Shown: positions 33,038 to 42,410, counted from the first letter of the stretch. The stretch: 64,000 nucleotides of DNA from Opitutaceae bacterium (GCA_028284235.1 JANQSC010000014.1:46412-110411); one strand, 5' to 3'. Numbers and translations: made by a program. The notes: generated from the sequence alone by a model not told the origin.

Positions 33038-34000
33038 TTATATCCGAATGCTACCCGTGCCGTAGCCCAAATTCGTGGCGATCGCCTTCTTGGCCCGCTC
33101 TTTCACCACGCCGCTGTTTTCGGCGTCGCCGCCTTTGCGAACCCGCTTGTCGGTCACCAGGCTTTCCGCCTTCTCGAAGCTGACCCGCAGCTGTTCCACG
33201 ACTTTCAGGTACTCTTCCTTGGTCAAATGGAGGAGAGCGATCAGGAGCGGATCCGGACCGACTGCCGCCGCTCCACTCGCCGGGTCGTTGATGATCGTGT
33301 TAATCATGCGCTTGGCGAAGGAGACCAGGCAGGCCATCCGCTCGTGCTTGCCGGCTTCCGACGGCTCGAACTGGTTGAGGACCGGGATTACGATCTCGTC
33401 GGAGAATCCCCACTCGCGCATCATGGCCGCGCCGACCTTGGCGTGGTTGATGCCGAACACTTCCATTTCCTCATTGGCCAGGGCCACGTCGCCCGGAAGC
33501 GAGTTTTTAAACTCGATGTGCGGAGCGTTCTTGATCTCGCGTTCCAGGAAGACCATCCCGATCCCGTGCAACAGTCCCACCGTGTAGGCCACTCCGGCGT
33601 CCTCGCTGTACTTGCGAGCCAGTCGCTCCATGGCGAAGGCGCACGCGACCGAGCGGCGCCAGAAATCGCCGGCGCTGATCCCGTAGGACTGCAACGGCTC
33701 CGCCAGCAAGTCTGAAAACGCCAGCATGGTGACGATCTGGTAGACGTCGCTGAAGCCCAGGTGCATGATCGCGTCGTCGATGCTGTCGATGTGGTAGCCG
33801 GGGTTGAAGTAGGCGCTGTTGGCCGTCTTCAGAATCATCGAGCTCAACGCCGGGTCCATCCGAATCATGTCCCGGATCTCGTCCGGGTTCGTGTTGCAGT
33901 CGGAAATCATCTGCTGCAACTTCGGGAGCAACTGGGGGGACACCGCAATGCCGTCCAACTCCGTTTGCATGTCTTCGATATCTATTGGGTGCGGAACCAT
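33038..34000 (-). CDS. HDOD-domain protein
   Basis: The 320-residue protein has an HDOD domain: LPKLQQMISDCNTNPDEIRDMIRMDPALSSMILKTANSAYF, IDDAIMHLGFSDVYQIV and YTVGLLHGIGMVFLEREI, with part of the HD motif kept (GLLHGIG; FGINHAKVGAAMMREW). The C-terminal 60 residues are helical and charged. HDOD proteins act as signalling adaptors in motility and second-messenger pathways. It is probably in an operon with the Hpt gene downstream. Confidence 0.9.
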   Translation of the reverse strand: MVPHPIDIEDMQTELDGIAVSPQLLPKLQQMISDCNTNPDEIRDMIRMDPALSSMILKTANSAYFNPGYHIDSIDDAIMHLGFSDVYQIVTMLAFSDLLAEPLQSYGISAGDFWRRSVACAFAMERLARKYSEDAGVAYTVGLLHGIGMVFLEREIKNAPHIEFKNSLPGDVALANEEMEVFGINHAKVGAAMMREWGFSDEIVIPVLNQFEPSEAGKHERMACLVSFAKRMINTIINDPASGAAAVGPDPLLIALLHLTKEEYLKVVEQLRVSFEKAESLVTDKRVRKGGDAENSGVVKERAKKAIATNLGYGTGSIRI

Positions 34001-34221
34001 ATGCTGAACTGTTTGATTTGAGTTCTGAAAATGAGTTATTCGGCTCGATCCTGCGGGGCCTCAAGCCAAGCAGACGAATCCACGCATAATAACGGTCTTT
34101 CGTCTCGCGAACTTGAGGTGCATCCGCGCAAAAACTCGCCCTCGATGAGGCCAAGACCCTATCCCGTCCGAAAATTACCTAAAGCCGCGATCGCCGCCCG
34201 CCGATAGACTCCTTCGTGATT

Positions 34222-34410
34222 ATGAAGATAGAAGTGCCCCTCAACGAAGAAGAATGGTCCATGCTGAACGCCGCCGCGGACAGCATCTCGTCGAGCCCCG
34301 AGGAGCTCGCCCGCGTCTCCCTCATGCAACGCTGCCTGGTGATGTCTGAAGACGACGAGATCTGCGACCGCACGCGACAGATGCTCGGCGTCCAGTTCGG
34401 CTTGAACTGA
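34222..34410 (+). CDS. small ribbon-helix-helix-like protein
   Basis: This 62-residue protein starts MKIEVPLNEEEWSMLNAAAD (short strand, then helix) and continues SPEELARVSLMQRCL (second helix) with an acidic tail. The strand-helix-helix order matches ribbon-helix-helix proteins, usually dimeric DNA binders. It has no partner toxin gene beside it. ATG 34222 is preferred to the GTG 6 bases upstream. The DNA-binding role is inference. Confidence 0.6.
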   Translation: MKIEVPLNEEEWSMLNAAADSISSSPEELARVSLMQRCLVMSEDDEICDRTRQMLGVQFGLN

Positions 34411-34454
34411 GTGCCCCAAAAACCGGGTAGTCGGACCCGAAAGCGGGAGCTCGC

Positions 34455-35921
34455 CTACTCTTTAAGCTCCAGATCGCTGTCGTAGACCGTCACCGTTCCC
34501 AGCACCTCAAGCGACTCGGCGATCTCCTCGCCCTTGCCGACGATGCCGATCACGCTCTTTTCTGGCAGAATGTACTTTCGCGCCAGTTCCCCCGCCAACT
34601 CCGGGGTAACCGACATCAGTTGGGAAACGTAGGTCTGGTAGTAGTCGGGCGCCAGTTCGTAAATGTCGATCTCCTGCACGAGGCGAGCAATCGTAAGCGG
34701 GCTCTCCAAACTGAGCATGTAGTTGCCCGCCAAATACTTCTTGTGCATCTCCAGTTCCGCCTCGGGAATGGGCTCCTCCCGAATGCGGCGCAGCTCGTTG
34801 AAAATTTCAGAAACCGCGTCAGCGGTGACCTCGTTGCGCACGTCCGAATACGCCACGATCGCCCCCTGCTTCGCCGCGTTGGCCGCGTAGGCGCCCGCTC
34901 CATAAGTATAGCCCTTGTCTTCGCGTAAATTCTGGAAGAGCCTCCCGGAAAAGCCGCCACCCAAAACCGACATTACCACCCGTAGCTCCGGTGTATCCGG
35001 ATTGGACTTAGCGACTGATTGCTGGGCCACTCTCACCGTCGACTGCACCGAATCCGAACGGTCCACCAAATGCACCGTTCCCCCTTCGAGCTCTGGGAAC
35101 TCTATCGGCGGCAACGAAGGCAACTCGCCCGATTTCCAGTCGGCGAATCGATCCATCACGCGATTCACTTCGTCCTCATCATCGACATCCCCGACGATCG
35201 CCAAAGACGCGTTGTTCGGGTGAAAATGGGCTTGGTGGAAAGCGATCAAATCGTCGCGGGTGATCCCGGCCACGCTCTCCTCGGTCTTGTATGCGCCGTA
35301 AGCGCCCTCGCCGTAAACGAGTTTGCGGCGCAACTTGCCAACCAGCGCGTCCGGCTCCGTTTTCTCCGAAACCAGGTTGGAAAGCGTTCGCTGCCGAAGC
35401 TTCGCCAGTTCCTCCTCCGGGAAGACCGGCTCCCGAACCACGCTGTACAACAACTCCAGCAATTGCTCCTTGTATTTGGAAAGTCCGGACACTGTGACGG
35501 AAATGAAGTCCGACGATGCCGAGGCAGACAAACTTGCTCCGATAAAATCGACCTCGCTCGCCAGCTCGAACGCGGACTTGCCTTCGACCCCTTTGTCCAA
35601 CATGGCAGCGACGAACTCGGCTAGGCCCGTTTCCTCTCCGTCGAACAGCCCACCCGAACGGAAGAGAAGCCGGTACGTGATCGTGGGCTGCCGATCCGAT
35701 TCAATGACGTAGAGCGTCAGTCCCGAATCAAGTCTTACCGTTTCGTACTCGGGGAATGACGACGCGGGAGCTGGACCGGGAGCCGGGCGAACCGAACGAT
35801 CGAACACCGCGGCAGAGTCCGCGTCCCCGCCGCCTCCACAACCCGCGACCAGCCCCACGAGGGCGAGCGAAAGTATCAGCGCGTATTTCTTGTCCATCTG
35901 GAAAATCTTTTTTGTATTCAT
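34455..35921 (-). CDS. M16-family zinc peptidase-like lipoprotein, inactive subunit
   Basis: A 488-residue lipoprotein: the signal ends with the lipobox LVAGC, followed by a Gly-rich linker. The body has the M16 fold (VRLDSGLTLYVIESDRQPTITYRLLFRSGG and FHPNNASLAIVGDVDDEDEVNRVM) and a C-terminal half with NLREDKGYTYGAGAY. The zinc motif HxxEH is missing at the expected place (TGLAEFVAAMLDKG). It therefore probably pairs with the active subunit encoded just upstream, with which it overlaps by four bases (ATGA). An alternative start is ATG 35897. Confidence 0.9.
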   Translation of the reverse strand: MNTKKIFQMDKKYALILSLALVGLVAGCGGGGDADSAAVFDRSVRPAPGPAPASSFPEYETVRLDSGLTLYVIESDRQPTITYRLLFRSGGLFDGEETGLAEFVAAMLDKGVEGKSAFELASEVDFIGASLSASASSDFISVTVSGLSKYKEQLLELLYSVVREPVFPEEELAKLRQRTLSNLVSEKTEPDALVGKLRRKLVYGEGAYGAYKTEESVAGITRDDLIAFHQAHFHPNNASLAIVGDVDDEDEVNRVMDRFADWKSGELPSLPPIEFPELEGGTVHLVDRSDSVQSTVRVAQQSVAKSNPDTPELRVVMSVLGGGFSGRLFQNLREDKGYTYGAGAYAANAAKQGAIVAYSDVRNEVTADAVSEIFNELRRIREEPIPEAELEMHKKYLAGNYMLSLESPLTIARLVQEIDIYELAPDYYQTYVSQLMSVTPELAGELARKYILPEKSVIGIVGKGEEIAESLEVLGTVTVYDSDLELKE

Positions 35922-37249
35922 CTTTCAGGTACGGGATAGTGCAACGTGTTCCTGCCCTCTTTCGTCAAATAGGTTTTCGCAACCCGCTGGAGATCCTCCT
36001 TGGTGACTTTCAAATACGACTCGAGTTCGTGGTTGACGCGGCTGGCGTCGCCGTACCACTGATGGTAGTAGGCGAGCGACTGGGCTCGACTGCTCATCGT
36101 GCCGAGGGAGGACGCCAGCTCTGCTTCTTTTTGGTTGAGCGCTTTCTGGAGTTCCTCGTCGGTCACGCCCTCTTCGATCAGCTTGTTCACCTCCTCCTCG
36201 ATCAGCTCGTCGAGACGCTCGATGGTCACGCCGCGGTTGCCGATCGCGTAGGCCGCCACCAGTCCAGCTTTCTCCTGCAGCCAAGTGAAGGCGGCGGAAT
36301 TCACAGCGGCTCGTTCGACATCGACCAATCGTCGGTACATTCGGGAGCTGTTCCCGTTGGCCAGAATAGTGATGAGAAGATCAACCGCCTCCGCGTCGTC
36401 GTGGGTCATCACCGGGGCTCTCCAGATGTGGACGGACGCCGGGAGCGGCGTCATCGGCTCGACCACCGTCTGAGCCGTGCCGGGAGCGGACACGTCCCAT
36501 TCGATATCGACCCGCGAAGGGTCCTGCCCGCGGGGAATGTCGCCGAAATACTGCTCGACCAACCGCTTCGTCTCCGCGATGTCGATATCGCCGGCGATCG
36601 ACAGAATCGCGTTGTTAGGTACATACCACTTTTTGTAAAACTCTCGAAACTCGTCGATCGTCGCCTCGTCGATATACTGGACCGACCCGATAGGCGTCCA
36701 AGAATAAGGCGTCCCCGCGAACACCGCCCCCGCCATATTCTCCATCAGCGATCCGTAGGGCTGATTGTCGTAGCGCGAGCGCCGCTCCTCCTTGACGACC
36801 TCCCGCTGGGTTTCCACTCCGACTTCATCGACGACCGCGTGCAGCAAACGCTCCGACTCGATCCATAGCGCCAACTCGAGCTCGTTGGACGGAAGGTTGA
36901 TGTAGTAGTCCGTCCGGTCGAACGAGGTGGACGCGTTCAAGTTCCCGCCCGCGCCAGAGATCAACTTGTCGATCTGCCCCCGCTCGATGTGCTTGCTCCC
37001 TTCGAACATGAGGTGTTCGAAAAAGTGGGCGAACCCCGTGCGGTCCGAACGCTCGTCCTTGCTCCCGACATGGTAAAGCACGTAAGTCGAGACAACCGGC
37101 GCGTCCGTATTGCGATGGAGGATGACATGGAGCCCGTTCTCCAGCTCATACTCCTCGAATTCGATATTCACCGACGCGGCGCTGCCCATGCAAACGAGCG
37201 CCGTCAGGCCGAAGTACACCGCCAAACGCGGCAAATAAAATCGCTTCAT
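35918..37249 (-). CDS. M16-family zinc peptidase, active subunit
   Basis: A 443-residue secreted peptidase with a signal peptide (residues 1-25, cleavage near SAA). The inverted zinc motif is His75-x2-Glu78-His79 in GFAHFFEHLMFEGS, with the distal glutamate in the HAVVDEVGVETQREVVKEER region. The rest has NAILSIAGDIDIAETKRLV and typical M16 repeats. It belongs to the pitrilysin family, which degrades peptides in the periplasm. The next gene encodes the zinc-less partner, a common bacterial M16 heterodimer arrangement. Confidence 0.93.
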   Translation of the reverse strand: MKRFYLPRLAVYFGLTALVCMGSAASVNIEFEEYELENGLHVILHRNTDAPVVSTYVLYHVGSKDERSDRTGFAHFFEHLMFEGSKHIERGQIDKLISGAGGNLNASTSFDRTDYYINLPSNELELALWIESERLLHAVVDEVGVETQREVVKEERRSRYDNQPYGSLMENMAGAVFAGTPYSWTPIGSVQYIDEATIDEFREFYKKWYVPNNAILSIAGDIDIAETKRLVEQYFGDIPRGQDPSRVDIEWDVSAPGTAQTVVEPMTPLPASVHIWRAPVMTHDDAEAVDLLITILANGNSSRMYRRLVDVERAAVNSAAFTWLQEKAGLVAAYAIGNRGVTIERLDELIEEEVNKLIEEGVTDEELQKALNQKEAELASSLGTMSSRAQSLAYYHQWYGDASRVNHELESYLKVTKEDLQRVAKTYLTKEGRNTLHYPVPER

Positions 37250-37433
37250 AGTTAGTTTCTCGAAATTAAATCGTGAACTTGGGACAAGGGTGACCGAGAA
37301 TGCGGCATCCCGCTACAAGCGCAAACGCAAAGAGAATGGATCCGACCGCGCTCAATCACCTTAACGATTGCCCTTTCCAAACGCCGGCCCTAGGGTTGCC
37401 GAACGCTATCGTGAATTCCCAACCCCGCCACGC

Positions 37434-39815
37434 ATGAATCGCATTCGTCTCACCCTTCTCGCCCTCGCGGCTACCCCTATCATCGCCGCCGCGCGCGCAG
37501 AGGAGTTCCTTCCTGTGCCCAACGTCGACCTGCAACCGCTCGTTTCCGCAACCAACCGTCTCGTCGAAGCCATGCAATTCGCCGGAACGCCTATCTCGCC
37601 CAGCGACGTCGAGGCGATCCGGAACGCAGCCCAGAAGCGCGATTCCGCAGACGCTGTCTTGGCGATCCAGTCGATCCTCGACCCATATTGCGTCGCGGGC
37701 GTGCACATCAATCCGGAAAGCCGCGTCCGTGTCGAGGACGGCCCGGCCCGAAAGACGCTCATGCAACAAGGCTGGCGCTCCTTCCTCGTCAAAGTCCACA
37801 ACGAAGCCGGCATCACGCCCGTCCTGCACGCGGACAGCCCCAACGCGGCGCTCCCCTTCCGCCGCAGCACCGCCGCCAAGGCGCCCTCGAACGACATTTC
37901 GCAAGCGGACGTGGCCAATCGCTGGCTCGACATCGAAATGCTCGACCGGCGACCCCTCAACCCGCGACTCTCGGGACTCGCTGTGGAGTACCGAATCATC
38001 CAGCTGTTCAGCCGGGACGCAGGAAAACGGGAGGCGAAAATCTCCTTCAACGTCGGTCAAGGGACGCAAGACATCGGTTTTCGCAACGAAGTCGCGATCC
38101 TATTCAACTGCGCCCCCGCCTCGCGCGTCGCTTTGAAGGTGCTCGACTTCGACGGGACTCCGACCAGCGCCGGATTCGTCGTCAAGGACGAGCGCGGACG
38201 CGTCTACCCGAATCCAGCCCGGCGTCTCGCCCCGGACTTCTACTTTCACGAGCAGGTTTACCGCGCCCATGGCGAGGCCATCGCCCTCCCGCCCGGAGAG
38301 TTCGAAGTCACCGTGACCCGCGGACCCGAATACCGCGTCCAAACCAAGCCGCTTGCCGTCGTCGCCGGGAAACCCGACCAGAAATTCGAAATCCAACTCG
38401 AACGGTGGATACACCCGGCAAAGCGCAGTTGGTTTTCCGGCGACCACCACGTCCACGCCGCAGGCTGCTCGCACTACGAAAACCCCACCGAAGGCGTTTC
38501 CCCCAGCGACATGATGCGGCACATCCTCGGCGAGGATCTCAACGTGGGCTGCGTTCTCACCTGGGGGCCGTGCTGGTACACGCAGAAACAGTACTTCGAA
38601 GGCAAGGACTCCGCGCTCTCCCAGTCGAAGTACCTGATGCGGTACGACATCGAAGTCAGCGGCTTCCCTTCTTCCCACGCCGGACACCTCTGCCTCCTTC
38701 GCCTGACCGAAGACGACTACCCCGGCACCACGCTCGTCGAAGAATGGCCCAGCTGGACCCTTCCCGTGCTCGAATGGGGCAAGCGGCAAGGAGGGGTCGT
38801 CGGCTACAGCCATTCGGGCTGGGGACTCGGGCTTCCGGACTTCGGCCCCGCCGGCAATCGCCTCCAATACATGCCCTATCGAAACCCCGGGCGGGCCCAG
38901 GCCCGAAGCGGGCGAGCCGCCAGCGAACTGCCCGACTACGCCGTCCCCCCCTACGACGGTATCGGGGCGAACGAGTACATCGTCGCCGCTCCCCACGGCG
39001 TCTGCGACTTCATCTCCGCCGTCGACACTCCGCCAATCTGGGAGCTGAACATCTGGTACCACACTCTCAATTGCGGACTCCGAACCCGCATCTCAGGCGA
39101 AACGGACTTCCCTTGCATCTACGGCGACAAAGTCGGGCTGGGACGCATCTACGTGAAACTCGACGACGGTCAGCCCCTCGACTTCGACCAGTGGGTCCTC
39201 GGGCTCAAAAACGGGCGCAGCTACTGCGGGGACGGGATGAGCCACTTGATGGACTTCACGCTCGACGGCGTCGCCGTGGGCGAACCCGGATCGCGGGGGG
39301 AAATCAGTCAGCTCGACCTCGAAACGCCCGGAACCGTGAAAGTCCAAGTGGACGCTGCTGCCCTGCTCGCGGCTGAAATCACCCCGGAGACCGAGCGGAT
39401 CCGATCCAGTCGGCTCGACGCGAAACCCTACTGGCACATCGAGCGCTGCCGTATCGGCGATTCGAGGACAGTCCCTGTTGAAGTAGTTGTCAATGGGATA
39501 CCTGTTGCCAAAAAAACCATTGTAGCCGACGGGACGACGCGACCGTTGGAATTCGACATCGACGTCCGTCAATCCAGTTGGGTCGCGTTGCGCATACTGC
39601 CGAGCGTCCACACCAATCCCATTTTCGTCGAAGTCGGTGGTTCTCCTATCCGAGCCAGCAAACGCAGCGCCCAATGGTGTATCGATTCTGTAGATACTTG
39701 CTGGGAATCGAAAAAGGGCCTAATCGCTGCAAGCGAGCGGCCGCAAGCGAAAGCCGCTTACGACGAAGCCCGGCGCTACTATCAACGCGCGCTCGCCGAG
39801 TCGTCGACTCCTTAA
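37434..39815 (+). CDS. CehA/McbA-family metallohydrolase
   Basis: A 793-residue secreted protein with a signal peptide (MNRIRLTLLALAATPIIAAARA). The middle contains the PHP-like metal site WFSGDHHVHAAGCSHYENP (about residues 332-350) and later GGVVGYSHSGWGLG, as in the CehA/McbA family, named after carbaryl hydrolase. An N-terminal helical region and beta-sandwich-like domains (NVGQGTQDIGFRNEVAILF) precede it. Family members in Planctomycetes and Verrucomicrobia are plentiful and their natural substrates unknown, so a phosphodiester or ester hydrolase role is only probable. ATG 37434 is the start because it opens the signal peptide. Confidence 0.85.
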   Translation: MNRIRLTLLALAATPIIAAARAEEFLPVPNVDLQPLVSATNRLVEAMQFAGTPISPSDVEAIRNAAQKRDSADAVLAIQSILDPYCVAGVHINPESRVRVEDGPARKTLMQQGWRSFLVKVHNEAGITPVLHADSPNAALPFRRSTAAKAPSNDISQADVANRWLDIEMLDRRPLNPRLSGLAVEYRIIQLFSRDAGKREAKISFNVGQGTQDIGFRNEVAILFNCAPASRVALKVLDFDGTPTSAGFVVKDERGRVYPNPARRLAPDFYFHEQVYRAHGEAIALPPGEFEVTVTRGPEYRVQTKPLAVVAGKPDQKFEIQLERWIHPAKRSWFSGDHHVHAAGCSHYENPTEGVSPSDMMRHILGEDLNVGCVLTWGPCWYTQKQYFEGKDSALSQSKYLMRYDIEVSGFPSSHAGHLCLLRLTEDDYPGTTLVEEWPSWTLPVLEWGKRQGGVVGYSHSGWGLGLPDFGPAGNRLQYMPYRNPGRAQARSGRAASELPDYAVPPYDGIGANEYIVAAPHGVCDFISAVDTPPIWELNIWYHTLNCGLRTRISGETDFPCIYGDKVGLGRIYVKLDDGQPLDFDQWVLGLKNGRSYCGDGMSHLMDFTLDGVAVGEPGSRGEISQLDLETPGTVKVQVDAAALLAAEITPETERIRSSRLDAKPYWHIERCRIGDSRTVPVEVVVNGIPVAKKTIVADGTTRPLEFDIDVRQSSWVALRILPSVHTNPIFVEVGGSPIRASKRSAQWCIDSVDTCWESKKGLIAASERPQAKAAYDEARRYYQRALAESSTP

Positions 39816-39820
39816 ACACA

Positions 39821-40315
39821 ATGGCTGACACGATCTCCAAACTTCACCGCTCCTGGGTCATGAGCCGCGTGCCCAGCAAGCACACCAAGCCCGAGCGAGT
39901 CGCCCGGAGCCTGCTGCACACTCTCGGTTTTCGGTTCACGGTGAACGGCCCCCGCAATCGAACGCTGCCCGGTAAGCCCGACATCGTTCTCCCCGGTCGC
40001 AAAGCCGTGGTGTTTGTCCACGGCTGCTTTTGGCACCGGCATCCGGGATGCAAAATCGCGACCACGCCCAAGACCAATCGCGACTATTGGCAAGCGAAGT
40101 TCGCCCGCAACGTCGAACGCGACCAGGCCAACCAAACTGAACTCGAGCGACTCGGCTGGAAAGTAATCGTCATCTGGGAATGCGAACTCAAGAATCTGGA
40201 TACAGTCGCCGCCCGGTTGATCAACGAGCTTCCGCGAAACGCCCCTTACGCCCTTCCCGAGGACATCGAAGACGCCTCGCTAGTTGCGGAAGCGAATCGG
40301 CGGTACGGGCGGTAG
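39821..40315 (+). CDS. vsr: very short patch repair endonuclease
   Basis: The 164-residue Vsr nicks 5' of T in T-G mismatches created by deamination of 5-methylcytosine. It has SWVMSRVPSKHTKPERVARSLLHTLGFRF, LPGKPDIVLPGRKAVVFVHG (catalytic Asp in KPDIVLP), and the zinc-site region GCFWHRHPGCKIATTPKTN, then WKVIVIWECELK. The start is ATG 39821, just after the CehA-like gene. No cytosine-5 methyltransferase gene is next to it, which is unusual for vsr. Confidence 0.95.
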   Translation: MADTISKLHRSWVMSRVPSKHTKPERVARSLLHTLGFRFTVNGPRNRTLPGKPDIVLPGRKAVVFVHGCFWHRHPGCKIATTPKTNRDYWQAKFARNVERDQANQTELERLGWKVIVIWECELKNLDTVAARLINELPRNAPYALPEDIEDASLVAEANRRYGR

Positions 40316-40337
40316 TAGGGTCGCCTCTCATTTTGGA

Positions 40338-40418
40338 TGTAGGGCCTTCGCTTGCGAAGCGCCGCGTAGGTTGATTTGGGAGAAGCACACGCGGCATGGC
40401 GCAAGCGCCAGCCCTACA
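40338..40418. repeat. 81-bp GTAG-flanked double-hairpin repeat (REP/BIME-like), copy 1
   Basis: The element begins TGTAGGGC and ends GCCCTACA. Each end carries its own hairpin next to the GTAG: CTTCGC-TT-GCGAAG at the left and TGGCGC-AA-GCGCCA at the right. Copy 2, at 49472-49552 in the opposite orientation, has the same length. The outer 33 and 28 bases are nearly identical and the middle 20 differ. It lies between convergent vsr and panD. Confidence 0.85.
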
Positions 40419-40437
40419 CTTTGAACAATACGGCTTC

Positions 40438-40809
40438 CTAAGGCCGCCTCACATTGGGCTCTTTGACTCCCTTGATCGCATTCGCGTCGTCCACCAAAAC
40501 AAGCTTGGGCTGAAACGAGTCGACATCTTCTTCCTCCACCTCGATGTAGCTGGCGATGATCACTCGCTCGCCTGGCTGGGTCAGATGGGCGGCCGCCCCG
40601 TTGATGCAAATCTCCCCGGGCTCGCCCCAAATGACGTAGGTGTGGAAGCGGTTGCCATTGTCGCAATTGTAGACGTCTACTTTTTCAAATTCGACCAGAT
40701 CCGCGGCCGCGCACAGGGCCGGGTCGATGCTGATCGAGCCTTCGTAGTTCAGATCCGCGTCGGTGACGACCGCGCGATGGATCTTGGACTTGAGCATGGA
40801 ACGTTTCAT
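40438..40809 (-). CDS. panD: aspartate 1-decarboxylase
   Basis: PanD makes beta-alanine from aspartate. The 123-residue proenzyme has MLKSKIHRAVVTDADLNYEGSISID. Self-cleavage is expected between Gly24 and Ser25 to form the pyruvoyl cofactor. The later parts, EFEKVDVYNCDNGNRFHTYVI and GEICINGAAAHL, match the family. It is the last gene of the panB-panC-coaX-panD operon. Confidence 0.97.
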   Translation of the reverse strand: MKRSMLKSKIHRAVVTDADLNYEGSISIDPALCAAADLVEFEKVDVYNCDNGNRFHTYVIWGEPGEICINGAAAHLTQPGERVIIASYIEVEEEDVDSFQPKLVLVDDANAIKGVKEPNVRRP

Positions 40810-40830
40810 ATCTTCGCGATTCGCGTATTC

Positions 40831-41616
40831 CTAATTTTCCTCCTCGGGATTGAGGTCAAGCATGGTATTCACGCCTTGCAGCACCAAATCCGGTACAATG
40901 TCGTCGAACAAGTTCTCGTTTTCGTAGAGCTGGGAGTAGCCGCCGGTCGCCACCACCGTGCTCGGGCTGTCGCCGAACGCTTCCCGCCCGATTTTCCCGA
41001 CCAGCTCCCGGACCAAACCGAGGTAGCCGAAGTAGAGGCCGCCTTGAATGCTCTCGATCGAGGAGCGCCCCAGAGCGTTGGGTGTCCGCACGATTTCCAC
41101 GTGCGGCAGCTTGGCGGTTTTCGTCCCCAAAGCGTCCATGGCCAAGCCGAGCCCGGCGCAGATGGAACCCCCCAGGTACTCGCGGGCCTCGCTGACCGCG
41201 TCGAGGGTGATCGCCGTGCCGAAATCAACCACGACGACGTTACGGCCCGGATACAGCTCCGTCGCGGCGATCGCGTTCGCGATTCGGTCGGCCCCCACTT
41301 CAAGCGGGTTTCGAGTTTTTATCTTGAGCTTGGTCTTCACGCCCGCTTCAAGGAAAACCGGCTCGCTTCCGAAATACTCGCGACAGGCGACGCGCAAAGT
41401 GAATTTCTCCTCGGGAACGACGCAACTGACCCCGATGCGATTCACTGCTCCGGGATCGATTCCCTTTTCCCGCAGGGCGGCGACGAGAAAAAGGCCCATC
41501 TCGTCGCTGGAGACGCGATGCGACGACTCTTTGCGAAACTGCATGGCCAGCGAGCGGTCCGTACCGTAGACGGCTCCGTGTAGTTGAGAATTACCGACGT
41601 CGATGCACAAGTTCAT
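40831..41616 (-). CDS. coaX: type III pantothenate kinase
   Basis: CoaX phosphorylates pantothenate, the first step to coenzyme A, and is not inhibited by CoA. The 261-residue protein begins MNLCIDVGNSQLHGAVY (phosphate loop) and has the pantothenate-binding GADRIANAIAATELYPGRNVVVVDFGTAITLDAV and GGSICAGLGLAMDAL. The motif reads DFGTAIT where most have D-x-GTATT. It sits 14 bases downstream of panC, so the operon covers pantothenate synthesis and its first activation. Confidence 0.95.
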   Translation of the reverse strand: MNLCIDVGNSQLHGAVYGTDRSLAMQFRKESSHRVSSDEMGLFLVAALREKGIDPGAVNRIGVSCVVPEEKFTLRVACREYFGSEPVFLEAGVKTKLKIKTRNPLEVGADRIANAIAATELYPGRNVVVVDFGTAITLDAVSEAREYLGGSICAGLGLAMDALGTKTAKLPHVEIVRTPNALGRSSIESIQGGLYFGYLGLVRELVGKIGREAFGDSPSTVVATGGYSQLYENENLFDDIVPDLVLQGVNTMLDLNPEEEN

Positions 41617-41630
41617 GTCGAATGCCCTCC

Positions 41631-42410
41631 TTAGGCCTTCTCGAGCACGCTCAAGGCCCAGTTGTCGATCAGCCGCACGCCTTCCAAGCTAACCGCCCCG
41701 AATCGACGTCCTTCTTGATCGACAACATACTCGACGACGAAGCCAGCCTCTTCCAACGCGGCGCGAGCCTCCTTGGCGGAATCGGCCGTATTCAAGATTT
41801 TGGGAAACGCGGCCGCTTTTTGGCGGGCCGTGGGCGACAGGCGCCGATTGCGCGAACTCAAGGCGAGCCCGTCTTCCGACCGCACGGTCGGACAGGCCAC
41901 GATTTCCACTGGCAGGAAAAACGCTTCGGCCATTCCTTTTACCAGTTGCAACTGCTGAAAGTCCTTCTCGCCGAAATAGGCCCGCGTCGCTCCCGCCAGA
42001 ACAAGCAGCTTCAGAACCACCGTGAGCACTCCGTCGAAATGCCCGGGCCGGCTCTCCCCTTCCATCGATCGCGACAAATCGCTTTCCGTTACTCGGTAGC
42101 GATAACTATCTGGATACATCGACTCGTATTCGGGCGCGAATACGGCGTCCACGCCCAATTCTTCCAGCAGGGCCAAATCCTGTTCGAAATTGGCGGGGTA
42201 GGTTTCGAAGTCCGACGCTTTGTTGAACTGGGTCCGATTGAGAAACACGCTCGCCACCGTGACATCGTTTTCCGCGATGGACCGACGCGCCAACGCGCTG
42301 TGCCCGCGATGCAAGCCGCCCATTGTGGGCACGAATCCCAGGGTTTGACCGGGTTCAATCGCGTCGCGAAAGCGTCGCCATTCCTCCACTGTTCTCAGTA
42401 CCGGTATCAT
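41631..42410 (-). CDS. panC: pantothenate synthetase
   Basis: PanC joins pantoate and beta-alanine with ATP. The 259-residue protein has LGFVPTMGGLHRGHSALAR (HxGH nucleotide motif), VASVFLNRTQFN, RPGHFDGVLTVVLKLL, AYFGEKDFQQLQLVK and LALSSRNRRLSP. The start is fixed at ATG 42410 by the four-base overlap with panB and by the conserved N-terminus; the frame itself extends further upstream antisense-like into panB. Confidence 0.97.
   Translation of the reverse strand: MIPVLRTVEEWRRFRDAIEPGQTLGFVPTMGGLHRGHSALARRSIAENDVTVASVFLNRTQFNKASDFETYPANFEQDLALLEELGVDAVFAPEYESMYPDSYRYRVTESDLSRSMEGESRPGHFDGVLTVVLKLLVLAGATRAYFGEKDFQQLQLVKGMAEAFFLPVEIVACPTVRSEDGLALSSRNRRLSPTARQKAAAFPKILNTADSAKEARAALEEAGFVVEYVVDQEGRRFGAVSLEGVRLIDNWALSVLEKA

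Noticed and set aside
41108..41569. Long plus-strand frames inside coaX, panC and panB
   Set aside because: Antisense shadows of well-supported genes; GC-rich codons leave long open antisense frames throughout this window.
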